From assembly GCA_014378085.1 (NCBI GenBank), contig JACMOJ010000440.1, positions 1 to 9,097 of the forward strand: 9,097 nt of DNA, in the 5' to 3' direction. The notes under the pieces are model-generated. The model searched no databases. It was not told where the DNA came from and saw only the letters and a list, made by a program, of their open reading frames with translations. Positions 1 through 7,418 of the stretch are shown here, piece after piece. Position 1 is the stretch's first letter, and each line of letters opens with the position of its first letter. The translations under genes and the position numbers were made by a program. The DNA comes from Burkholderiales bacterium (lineage in GTDB: Bacteria; Pseudomonadota; Gammaproteobacteria; Burkholderiales; Usitatibacteraceae).

Positions 1-497
1 AAGCGGGCACGGATGGACACGACTTCGCCTTCCCCATTCTGGCAACGGATTGCGCGAATGTTTGTGCCTTCCTTGTCGGCCGCCAGTAATCGGGTGTCAC
101 GCAACAACACCAGCCGACCACTTTTAACGTGCGGTGTCAGCAAACTTTCCAAATAACCTAGTGCGACTTGGGGTTCGATACACAGACGGCTCACCCAGCC
201 ATCACCCGGGTTACAGCCTTCGGTCATCTCGGTGTTGTCGACAAAATCCTGCTGTGCCAAATAGTGGGCGCGCATCGACCTTCGAAAGTCGAGATAACTT
301 TCACTCGCGCCACCAAATTCAATCAGTCGATGTTCATCTGGAGGGACACCTTGGGCCGTCAGCTGGCCACCGATCCAACAAAATTCACTCGTTAGCGCCA
401 CCCGGCGTCCCGACTCACAGGCCCGCCATGCCGCCAGCACGCCGCCAAGACTGGCACCAATCACCGCAATTTCCACTTCAACATGCCGCATCGTCAT
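1..497 (-). CDS. FAD-dependent oxidoreductase, N-terminal part (cut by window edge)
   Basis: The first 165 residues of a flavoprotein resembling the FAD_oxidored family (PF12831); the rest lies beyond the left edge. A Rossmann-type dinucleotide-binding strand-turn-helix is seen at residues 8-30 (VEIAVIGASLGG), with G14, G18 and G19 as the glycine-rich loop. E38 is a likely ribose-binding acid at the end of the second strand. The signature WIGGQLTAQGVPPDEH (41-56) and a following GDGWVSRLC segment are typical of this group. The start chosen is the ATG whose ATGA overlaps the stop of the DUF4127 gene; a second ATG lies two codons in. There is no signal peptide, so it is probably cytoplasmic. 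It is the last visible gene of the seven-gene operon. The family likely oxidises a hydroxyl or amine substrate, but the substrate is unknown. Confident on family, not on reaction. Confidence 0.85.
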   Translation of the reverse strand, partial: MTMRHVEVEIAVIGASLGGVLAAWRACESGRRVALTSEFCWIGGQLTAQGVPPDEHRLIEFGGASESYLDFRRSMRAHYLAQQDFVDNTEMTEGCNPGDGWVSRLCIEPQVALGYLESLLTPHVKSGRLVLLRDTRLLAADKEGTNIRAIRCQNGEGEVVSIRAR

Positions 498-2026
498 GGC
501 GCACCTGCATCGCGGTAAGGCGCAAGATCGATGTCAATTTCAAAGGTCCGTTGCCACGGCAATCGAATCGCCGTTACCCGAAATAACAGTCCGTGCTCAG
601 CCAGCCAGTGATTTGCGGCGGGGATGAACATGTCGGCAACTTTGCTCGCTAATGTCGCTGGTGGCGCGACCGTTTCATCCATCACGTTTCGGATCTTTTG
701 CCGCCACACCGACTGATAGAGAGCGTCTTCAACCAACCGCAGGCATACCGCCGCTTCGTTCGCTGGTTCAATGTAACGCCATCTGGCCAGCGAACATTGC
801 GCAAGCAGGCTGCCGATACTGTTACTTGCGGTATTCCAACCCGCATAGGCCGCCAATTCTTTGAATGGCATGTGGGCGGCAAATTGCACCATCATCGCCG
901 GATCCCCGCCGTTGGCATAGGCGAGATCAAGCAATGCAATCGGCTTCGCCATATTTTTGGCTTGCGCGATCGATAACCACCAAGACGCGGCAATACCGGG
1001 CTGGGTGGGCAGCGGAAGTTGCATCGCCCAATCCCCTTGTTCCGCGCCTTGCGTATGAATCGCCAGCATCACATCCGCGTCTGCTAACTCTACAACGGTG
1101 ACCGCGCCGGCGGCTGCAAGCTGCGAATCAATCGATTGCAGAATCGGGCGATCTTCATAACGCGCACAAAGACGGCCGACACCGTCAGGGTCGCTAAAGG
1201 CGATAAATACCTTAAGCGCCGCGCTGTTCGAGAGTCCGCAAACGAGATAGGCACACAACGTATGCGCCACTTCATCCGCTCCGGGGTAAATACGCACAAC
1301 GTCGGCTAAACCGCGTTCGGCAACGAGCCGTTCTAATTCACGTCGTTCAGCGATATTGAAGCCAAACGCAGCCGTATCATCTTGCGGCAGAATCAAACGG
1401 TTGATACCGTCATCGCCCACCAACCCCAACGCGGCGAGTGCCACGGCAAAGTTGCGCTTTCGGGTCACCGTGTAATCGTCCCGGACAGCAATCGGGATAA
1501 GGGTTGACGTTTGATCACGGATACCCTTGGCCGCCGCGTCGCCGGTGACCGCGAATTTGTCGGCATAAAAAGACCAACGCCAAATCAGCTCACCGTAATC
1601 CGCCCAATACAACTTCTCTTCTGCGTTGATGTTGTTATTTGAAATGCGCATCGTCGCCAGAAATACGTAGACGGGTTTGTGCGGGAAGCGCACCTTGAGT
1701 CTTTGTATGAGATCGAGACGGCTTAGCAGCGTGGGCAGATCATCCTGGACAAATCGCGACGGGACGAGCCCACCGTAGACCAGCATATCAAGCGAAATGA
1801 CAAATCCATCAGCCATCGGCGCTTCCGCTTGCAACCACTCTGCGAGCGCGTGGCAGTCAGCCGGCACACGAAAGTGACCGAGCAACGCCGTTGGCGGCGT
1901 CACCACATCAATATCCGCCGTCGCGACGAGCTGCACCACCTGCTGCCGAACCACCGGGCGCGCATCGACTGGTAACAACACGATGCGTCGTCTGCGCGGT
2001 TGTCGCGCGGCGTTCAGCGTCGACAT
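494..2026 (-). CDS. DUF4127 family protein
   Basis: A 510-residue protein matching the DUF4127 family (PF13552) along its whole length and close to the usual size. Recognisable conserved blocks are LLPVDARPV (17-25) with a following TPP (43-45), DGFVISLDMLVYGGLVPSR (73-91), RISNNNINAEEKLYW (127-141), ILPQDDTAAFG (212-222), YPGADEVAHTL (247-257), YANGGDP (370-376) and AYAGWNTASNSIG (393-405). These blocks are rich in Asp, Asn and Glu, as expected of an enzyme active site, but I know of no established activity. An Arg-rich patch (RRRR) sits at residues 11-14. There is no signal peptide or membrane segment, so it is likely cytoplasmic. The start overlaps the GH38 gene by 13 bases and the stop overlaps the oxidoreductase start, implying translational coupling. 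The context suggests a role in handling the imported glycan or its products (inference). Confidence 0.9.
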   Translation of the reverse strand: MSTLNAARQPRRRRIVLLPVDARPVVRQQVVQLVATADIDVVTPPTALLGHFRVPADCHALAEWLQAEAPMADGFVISLDMLVYGGLVPSRFVQDDLPTLLSRLDLIQRLKVRFPHKPVYVFLATMRISNNNINAEEKLYWADYGELIWRWSFYADKFAVTGDAAAKGIRDQTSTLIPIAVRDDYTVTRKRNFAVALAALGLVGDDGINRLILPQDDTAAFGFNIAERRELERLVAERGLADVVRIYPGADEVAHTLCAYLVCGLSNSAALKVFIAFSDPDGVGRLCARYEDRPILQSIDSQLAAAGAVTVVELADADVMLAIHTQGAEQGDWAMQLPLPTQPGIAASWWLSIAQAKNMAKPIALLDLAYANGGDPAMMVQFAAHMPFKELAAYAGWNTASNSIGSLLAQCSLARWRYIEPANEAAVCLRLVEDALYQSVWRQKIRNVMDETVAPPATLASKVADMFIPAANHWLAEHGLLFRVTAIRLPWQRTFEIDIDLAPYRDAGAP

Positions 2027-4731
2027 CTCAGCGTGACAATTTCATGGGGCCGAACCACAAACATTGGCCTGTCGCAATCTTCGCCATTCGCGGTGACGCG
2101 TTTCCATCTCGGCTGAGATTCGAGCCGCCCTGCTGTTGCGTCCACTGTGGCGTCCGGCGGGTCGGAAGAAAGCACCGAAGAAAGCGGGGTAGAAAGCGTA
2201 TAGGGCTGATCCACCTCGGTCGGATTCCAGAGACGTAATTCAAGTGAATCGCCGACGCGGCGTACAGCGCTGATTTGTAGAGTCTGATTATCAATATCAA
2301 CACCGCCTGCCCAGCGTGAAGTTGCACCACGCAGACAGACTAACGGCCGCCGAAAGCGTTGCGCCGCCGCAAGCGGGTGAACCGCAGGGCTGCCAATCGC
2401 AATCTGGAATTCAAACACCTCGGTGCCGGGGCACTGCGCGTCTGGTGTCTCCATATCCGGCCCCGCCCCAACCCCACGTGTGACAAGATCGCGCCGCGAC
2501 ATCCATCCCACACTGCGGATTAACGTCACGCCGAGCAACTGCCGACCGTCGATTTCCAACATTTCGTACTCTTGCATGGCGCGATGAAAAAAATGCAACT
2601 CGCCGGCGACGATGGCGCTGAGTGACGGCTTGACCGCAACCGGCATCTCTTGACGGCTCGGCACAGATGGATAGTTGGCGTAGGTCACGGGGTGACGTAC
2701 CCACTCAAAGCCTGAATCACTGAAGGTGTGTTCAACACGTGTTGGCAAGCGGAGCCACAAACGCGTTCGCTGATCTTCTGCGCGATTTATCCAGCGAAGG
2801 GAACAATCGATCGTCGGCGCGTCGTGAAACAAACGTATGCGCAGCAACCCCTCATTGCAAACGGTTTCATCCGACCGACCGGCACGCGCAGCCGATATGC
2901 ACTTTGGTGTTGTTAGCGTGACCGCAAGAACAATCTCTTGCAGCGCCGCCAACGATCGCGCAGAGACGATGGAAAAGCGGGTTTGTTCCACCCGGTGTGG
3001 GATTGGCGGCGGCGAGAAATTGTACGAGTCACCCGCGTCCAGCTCCGAGGCAAACGACAAAGCCGGTGTTAACGTTTGCCCGCTAACCAGATCGGTGATG
3101 GTGAGTTCATTGTTGTCACCATTGTTGTGACCGTTGTTGTCACCACGGTTGTCGCTGAGGCCAACGCGGTAGCGCCGATTTTCGATGAACTTTGGTGCCG
3201 ACGAAGTTGGCGGTGGTGTGGGTGTTGGTGCGGGCACTGGTACAGCCGTCGATGCGAACTCTGACAGGACGGTCGTATCCGCCTCCACCACACAAGCGAG
3301 TGCGGTGAGGCCGGGGATCTCGCACTGCACCAGTACCTCGTAACGGTGCCCGACAAGCCGCTCGGGAAAATCATCAATTGGTGACCGAAACATCGCATCG
3401 GGCACAACACTGAGCAATTCACACTGAAGCGTAACGCCGGCCAGCGTCTTGATACACAACACTTTCCGTGGCGTGCCGCGCAAGAACAAATTAATCACCT
3501 GTGCCCCGTCGTGGGCAACCGGTAGCGGGTTAAACAGCGAAAAACAGGCATCGTCCGCAAACACATCGGACGTCGCCTCGCCAAGCCTACCGTGCTGCTC
3601 AACACTAACCAAACCACCGGCAACCATTGCGCGATCGACCAACGCTTGTAGACGTTGGTCAATCAATTGATAGCGCGTCATCATTTCTTGATGCACTTGA
3701 TCAACGCTGCAGCCACAGATTGAATCGTGCGCCTGCTGCTGGATCACCATCCGCCATGTGTCATGCAGGTAACGGGCCGGGTAATCGTCACCCACCGGGA
3801 GCTGCGCAAGCAGCGGTTCAACCACCCCCAGCAGTCGATCTTCCGCATCTTGATTAAGGCGTTTTAGATAACGCCTCGTCGAGAGAACGTCAGGCAATAC
3901 AAAAGCTTGTGTGTTATTACGCAACGCACCACGAATTGTTTGGCGACGGCCCTCCGTTTGCGCCATGACCGTATCGACATGACTTGCGAGAGACTTTTCT
4001 GACAGCTGATATTGGTGGTTGGTGGCGTTAAACGACGCAAGACGATCAGCGATCGCATCCACCGAAAGCAAGTGATCGCCGCCTTGGGTCAGCAACAGCT
4101 CTGTCGCAAGACTATGCGCGGCCACACCATCGAGATAGCGTGTCAGCGCAACCTGCCAATCGGCCACATTGAGCGGGTGCTGATAGTAGCCTTGCGTTAA
4201 GAAGATGGCACCGACCCGCGTACCATCAGGTGATTGCCAATCAAATTCGGCCACAGGCGAATCGACTCCGCGCCACATGACTGCGGAGTGGATATTGAAG
4301 TTCGCAAGCAACTGCGGCATTTGCCCGATATGCCCAAAGGTGTCTGGCAGATAACCCACGTACTGGCAATTACCCGCCTCAACCGCATCACCAATGCCGA
4401 TTTCCAAATTGCGAAGTAACGATTCTCCACAAACCAAAAATTCATCGGCCATCACGTACCAAGGCCCAAGCGCGATGCGCTGGTCGCGGAGCAATTTCCG
4501 AACTCGCGAAACAAGCGCAGGTTCAGCGTTAGCCAGCAGATCTTCAAACGCGGCGGTCTGCCCGTCAAACAAAAACTGCTGTAATTTTCCCGCCTCCATT
4601 TGCGCAACTACGCGTGTCATCACTTGGATCAAGCGCGCGACAAACGTCTGGTGTGGAAAGTACCACTCACGATCCCAGTGCGTCTGCACCACCACCGCAA
4701 CGGGCCGCTTTGATGTGGCGGAACCGCTCAT
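2014..4731 (-). CDS. glycoside hydrolase family 38 alpha-mannosidase-type enzyme
   Basis: A 905-residue retaining, zinc-dependent alpha-mannosidase-type hydrolase. The GH38 catalytic domain is N-terminal. THWDREWY (17-24) carries the zinc ligands H18 and D20. LPDTFGHIGQMPQL (128-141) carries the nucleophile and zinc ligand D130. AHDSICGCSVDQVHQEM (334-350) carries the fourth ligand H335. GPWYVMADEFLVCGESLLRNL (89-109) is typical of bacterial cytoplasmic members such as the 2-O-mannosylglycerate hydrolase type. Residues from about 395 form the beta-rich C-terminal half. A Pro/Thr-rich linker (about 494-513) and a GDNN-type repeat (530-541) look like additions. With no signal peptide it should act on imported substrate in the cytoplasm. 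The start overlaps the upstream permease stop as ATGA. The pairing with NanE and a kinase suggests a mannosamine-containing glycoside substrate, but plain mannosides remain possible. Confidence 0.93.
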   Translation of the reverse strand: MSGSATSKRPVAVVVQTHWDREWYFPHQTFVARLIQVMTRVVAQMEAGKLQQFLFDGQTAAFEDLLANAEPALVSRVRKLLRDQRIALGPWYVMADEFLVCGESLLRNLEIGIGDAVEAGNCQYVGYLPDTFGHIGQMPQLLANFNIHSAVMWRGVDSPVAEFDWQSPDGTRVGAIFLTQGYYQHPLNVADWQVALTRYLDGVAAHSLATELLLTQGGDHLLSVDAIADRLASFNATNHQYQLSEKSLASHVDTVMAQTEGRRQTIRGALRNNTQAFVLPDVLSTRRYLKRLNQDAEDRLLGVVEPLLAQLPVGDDYPARYLHDTWRMVIQQQAHDSICGCSVDQVHQEMMTRYQLIDQRLQALVDRAMVAGGLVSVEQHGRLGEATSDVFADDACFSLFNPLPVAHDGAQVINLFLRGTPRKVLCIKTLAGVTLQCELLSVVPDAMFRSPIDDFPERLVGHRYEVLVQCEIPGLTALACVVEADTTVLSEFASTAVPVPAPTPTPPPTSSAPKFIENRRYRVGLSDNRGDNNGHNNGDNNELTITDLVSGQTLTPALSFASELDAGDSYNFSPPPIPHRVEQTRFSIVSARSLAALQEIVLAVTLTTPKCISAARAGRSDETVCNEGLLRIRLFHDAPTIDCSLRWINRAEDQRTRLWLRLPTRVEHTFSDSGFEWVRHPVTYANYPSVPSRQEMPVAVKPSLSAIVAGELHFFHRAMQEYEMLEIDGRQLLGVTLIRSVGWMSRRDLVTRGVGAGPDMETPDAQCPGTEVFEFQIAIGSPAVHPLAAAQRFRRPLVCLRGATSRWAGGVDIDNQTLQISAVRRVGDSLELRLWNPTEVDQPYTLSTPLSSVLSSDPPDATVDATAGRLESQPRWKRVTANGEDCDRPMFVVRPHEIVTLRCRR
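3110..3157 (-). repeat. 12-bp tandem repeat inside the GH38 gene
   Basis: On the plus strand the unit TTGTTGTCACCA occurs at 3110-3121, with one-to-two-base variants at 3122-3133 and an exact copy at 3134-3145. A degenerate fourth copy lies at 3146-3157. The unit length is a multiple of three, so it is read in frame as GDNN, GHNN and GDNN (residues 530-541) in a predicted turn between two beta strands (YRVGLS and ELTITD). Relatives normally have a short DG or NDG turn here. It is probably a replication-slippage expansion in a surface loop. Confidence 0.85.
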
Positions 4732-5576
4732 CCCTTCACCGCACCTTTCATAGCGCCTTCAATAAAAAACCGCTGTGTGAAGGTGAAAAATAACAAAATC
4801 GGAATGATCGAAAACACGGCGCCTGCCGCCACCAAACGCCAATCCAGCGAAAAGGTACTGGCTAAACGATTGACGCCGAGCGGTAGGGTAAATAACCGGG
4901 GCTGATCGATGATGATCAACGGCCAAAGAAAATCTCCCCACACCGCAATGAAGCTGAACACCGCCAACGTCGCCAGAGACGGCTTCACCAACGGCAACAT
5001 GACGTACCACCAAATGCGAAGGCGCGACACACCATCCATGATTGCTGCCTCTTCAACGGCAGCCGGGACAGACAAAAACGCTTGACGCATGAAGAAAATT
5101 CCAAACGCAGTGCACGCATGTGGCAACACCAAGCCTAGATAGGTGTTCTGTAGTCCGAGTGAAACCGCCAACTCATAGACGGGAATCATCAGCAGTTGGA
5201 ACGGGATCATCATTGACGACAGCAACACAATGAACAACACAGCCCGACCCTTAAACGGTATGCGTGCCAACGGATAGGCGGCCAATGACGCGAGCAAAAG
5301 ATTCAACGTCACCGAAACAACGGCGACCAGCGCGCTGTTTTTTAGGTAAAGCAGAAACGGCTGCGAATCGAGCACACGGAAGAAATTGTCGAATGTCGGC
5401 GACTGCGGGCTGAATACGGGTGGGTACGCAAAGATGTTTTCGTCGGCCGACTTCAGAGAGGTCGATAACAACCACAGGAATGGTCCGACCGTGAACAGCA
5501 ACACCAATGCGATGGCAGCGTAGCGCAACAACAATGCGAGCGCCATCCTAGGACTACTAAGACTAGGTTTTCTCAC
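4728..5576 (-). CDS. ABC sugar transporter permease, MalG type
   Basis: A 282-residue inner-membrane permease of the CUT1 (MalG/UgpE-like) family, which forms the transport channel with the MalF-type partner encoded just upstream. About six hydrophobic segments are visible, roughly at residues 16-38, 80-104, 111-132, 143-166, 200-223 and 247-268. The cytoplasmic EAA loop, which contacts the ATPase, reads EEAAIMDGVSRLRIWWYVML (175-194) followed by PLVKPS. The C-terminus FIEGAMKGAVKG is typical of MalG-like proteins. The start is taken as the GTG at 5576, because a GAGG ribosome-binding site lies 7 bases upstream. This gives a 14-base overlap with the preceding gene. An ATG at 5546 is the alternative and would remove ten residues. 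The stop overlaps the GH38 start as ATGA. Confidence 0.95.
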   Translation of the reverse strand: MRKPSLSSPRMALALLLRYAAIALVLLFTVGPFLWLLSTSLKSADENIFAYPPVFSPQSPTFDNFFRVLDSQPFLLYLKNSALVAVVSVTLNLLLASLAAYPLARIPFKGRAVLFIVLLSSMMIPFQLLMIPVYELAVSLGLQNTYLGLVLPHACTAFGIFFMRQAFLSVPAAVEEAAIMDGVSRLRIWWYVMLPLVKPSLATLAVFSFIAVWGDFLWPLIIIDQPRLFTLPLGVNRLASTFSLDWRLVAAGAVFSIIPILLFFTFTQRFFIEGAMKGAVKG

Positions 5577-6447
5577 GCAAGAACCTCAGATTGATGAGTG
5601 AGAACACCAGCGTCAGCACGAAGAGGACCACGCCGATGGCGGACGCGTACCCCATTTCAAACTCACTGAACGCCGACTCGTACAGATAGTAGACAAGGGT
5701 CTTGGTCGAATCCATCGGCCCGCCCTGCGTCATGACGTACACCTCCTCGAACACTTTCATCGCGGCGATGGACGACATAACGGTGACCACGGCAATCGAG
5801 GGGCGCAACAGCGGGATGGTAATGTGAATCATTTGCTGCCATGCGCTAACACCCTCCACCTCCGCAACCTCGTATAGGTGGCGGGGTATCGATTGCAAAC
5901 CCGCCAGATAGATCACCATGTAATAGCCCATGCCACTCCAGATCGTGACGGCCATTACGCTAAACAGCGCATTGGCGGGATCGGTGAGAAAAGCGACCGG
6001 ATCGGTGGTGATACCGGACGCGAGCAAGACATAGTTGAGGATGCCTTGTTCTTCGTAAACCCATTTCCAAATCAGCCCGCTGATAACCAATGACGTGATG
6101 ACCGGCAGATAAATGGCGGCACGAATGAACGCGATGCCCGGAATATGTTTGTTCACCAAGGCAGCAAGGAAGATTGGCGCAACCACCAACACTGGTACCA
6201 CTATCACCATGTACAGCAAGGTGTTCTTCAGCGCCGCCCAAAAAAACGGGTCGCGCCAGACATTGATGTAGTTGGCGAAACCGACAAACTCCGCCTCACG
6301 AATCATATTGAAGTTGGTAAAACTCAGATAAACCGCTTTCAACGCCGGGTACAACACAAAGGTCGCCAGCACCACACACGCCGGCACCAAAAACAGGTAC
6401 GGTGTAAGCGGATTTCCAGCAATGTGCGGGGAAGCTGACTTGCTCAT
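5563..6447 (-). CDS. ABC sugar transporter permease, MalF type
   Basis: A 294-residue CUT1-family permease (MalF/UgpA-like), partner of the MalG-type protein in the inner membrane. The hydrophobic segments lie roughly at residues 15-42, 75-98, 107-130, 161-184, 217-236 and 267-288. The EAA loop is EVAEVEGVSAWQQMIHITIP (193-212) followed by LLRPS. FNMIREAEFVGFANY (46-60) and VMTQGGPMDSTKTLVYYLY (238-256) are typical family blocks. The start is the ATG at 6447, not the upstream in-frame codon at 6582, because it overlaps the kinase stop as ATGA, has a GGAGGT site just ahead, and begins where family homology begins. The stop lies 14 bases inside the following permease gene. The transported sugar cannot be read from the permease. 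Confidence 0.95.
   Translation of the reverse strand: MSKSASPHIAGNPLTPYLFLVPACVVLATFVLYPALKAVYLSFTNFNMIREAEFVGFANYINVWRDPFFWAALKNTLLYMVIVVPVLVVAPIFLAALVNKHIPGIAFIRAAIYLPVITSLVISGLIWKWVYEEQGILNYVLLASGITTDPVAFLTDPANALFSVMAVTIWSGMGYYMVIYLAGLQSIPRHLYEVAEVEGVSAWQQMIHITIPLLRPSIAVVTVMSSIAAMKVFEEVYVMTQGGPMDSTKTLVYYLYESAFSEFEMGYASAIGVVLFVLTLVFSLINLRFLREKT
5584..5587 (-). promoter_or_regulatory. ribosome binding site favouring the GTG start of the MalG-type permease
   Basis: CCTC on the plus strand gives GAGG on the coding strand, 7 bases before the GTG at 5576. The in-frame ATG at 5546 has no comparable site, so this decides the start in favour of GTG. Confidence 0.6.
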
Positions 6448-7418
6448 CGCACCTCCACGGCCAGCCGGTCGAACACCAACCGCGCGGCACCATACACGCC
6501 CGCATCGTTGCCTAATGTTGCTGCGACGACCGGCACTTTTACGTCGCGCGCCGCCAACCCCGCCGCGAATATCGGCCACCAATGCTCTCGCGAATCAACC
6601 ATCCCGCCACCCACAATGATGATGTCTGGATCAATCATCCAATACAGGTTAAACACCTGCAACACTAGATGCTCGCACCATCGCTCCACTGCGAGCCGCG
6701 CATGATTTTCACCAAGACAAAATCGTTCCATCACCGCCGCACCGCTGCTTTCGGCTAATGGGCTTTGGGCTAATGGGCTTTGGGCTAAATCCTCGCCCGC
6801 GACGATCTGCCGGTAAACATGGTAGAGCCCGGTGCCGGACACCAAGTGTTCGACCTTAACCTCCGCTTGTGAATAGCGATCCCACATGCGGGCGATACCA
6901 AAGTGCCCGGTCATGTGATGCCGACCAGTCAGCAGGCGACCATCGACCATCACAGCACCACCAAGCCCGGTCCCCAGTGTCAGCATGACTGCGCTTGTGT
7001 CGGGCGCCAGCGTGTGCCCGCCGCACCAAATTTCCCCTGCCAGCGCACAATTCGCGTCGTTGTCCGCTACCACCGGCACTTGATACCGCTCCGCAAAAAA
7101 CGCGCCTAATTGGGTGCCCGCCCAGCCGGGGATTTGCGGCGCAGAGCTGACAACCAAACCGCTGGTGGGTTCAATGACACCGGCCGATGACAGGCCAATT
7201 CCGCAAACCGCAGGGGGCGAATGTGCTGCAGAAATTTGCGTTTGCAACTCGTCGATACTCGCCTGAATCACTTCCAGTACGTGGCCCGCCCCACGTTCCG
7301 CACCGGTCGGGCGCCGTGTCCCGGCGATCATCATTGCGTCACGGTCGATCAAGGCCGCGCGAATTTTGGTGCCGCCGATATCGATCGCGATGGCGACTGG
7401 CGTGGCGTGTTGGTTCAT
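6444..7418 (-). CDS. ROK family sugar kinase, possible N-acetylmannosamine kinase
   Basis: A 324-residue ATP-dependent sugar kinase of the ROK family. The N-terminal phosphate loop is AIDIGGTK (11-18). The catalytic base is expected at D121 in ADNDAN (118-123). The second phosphate motif is LTLGTGLGG (146-154), and the C-terminal adenosine-side motif is IIIVGGGM (266-273). The sugar-binding motif reads TGHFGI (170-175). H172 replaces the Glu of the usual ExGH, as in E. coli NanK (AGHIGH), which hints at ManNAc as substrate. The zinc site is absent: the Zn-ligand His is I175 and there is no CxCGxxGC motif, although the following Glu (E190) is kept. The start at 7418 overlaps the binding-protein stop as ATGA; an upstream in-frame start at 7526 would run deep into that gene. 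Residues 212-221 are a duplicated AQSPL. Specificity is inferred from motif and from the nanE neighbour. Confidence 0.9.
   Translation of the reverse strand: MNQHATPVAIAIDIGGTKIRAALIDRDAMMIAGTRRPTGAERGAGHVLEVIQASIDELQTQISAAHSPPAVCGIGLSSAGVIEPTSGLVVSSAPQIPGWAGTQLGAFFAERYQVPVVADNDANCALAGEIWCGGHTLAPDTSAVMLTLGTGLGGAVMVDGRLLTGRHHMTGHFGIARMWDRYSQAEVKVEHLVSGTGLYHVYRQIVAGEDLAQSPLAQSPLAESSGAAVMERFCLGENHARLAVERWCEHLVLQVFNLYWMIDPDIIIVGGGMVDSREHWWPIFAAGLAARDVKVPVVAATLGNDAGVYGAARLVFDRLAVEVR
6451..6456 (-). promoter_or_regulatory. strong ribosome binding site for the MalF-type permease
   Basis: ACCTCC on the plus strand reads GGAGGT on the coding strand, three bases before the ATG at 6447 and inside the end of the kinase gene. 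The spacing is short but the match to anti-Shine-Dalgarno is the best in the operon. It supports the internal start over the longer frame. Confidence 0.65.
6748..6792 (-). repeat. 15-bp tandem repeat inside the ROK kinase gene
   Basis: On the plus strand the unit CTTTGGGCTAATGGG occurs at 6763-6777, with a one-base variant at 6748-6762 and a partial third copy from 6778 that diverges after CTTTGGGCTAA. Read in frame on the coding strand it gives AQSPL twice and then an AES variant (residues 212-224). It looks like a recent in-frame slippage duplication in a variable region of the ROK fold. Confidence 0.85.

Noticed and set aside
134..586. A 150-codon open frame on the plus strand
   Set aside because: It lies antisense to the conserved start of the FAD oxidoreductase and the end of the DUF4127 gene, and its product is rich in His, Arg, Pro and Ser with no recognisable domain, typical of a shadow frame.
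3110..3157. CRISPR-like repeats
   Set aside because: The repeats are 12 bases, directly adjacent without spacers and in frame with a coding sequence, so this is a coding minisatellite.
3062..3422. His/Thr/Val-rich frames on both strands around the GH38 repeat
   Set aside because: They are by-products of the 12-bp repeat and the Pro/Thr-rich segment read in other frames; GH38 homology continues on both sides of the region.
6448..6582. Longer version of the MalF-type permease starting at 6582
   Set aside because: The extra 45 residues are Gly/Arg-rich and overlap the conserved end of the kinase. A GGAGGT site and an ATGA overlap support the start at 6447.
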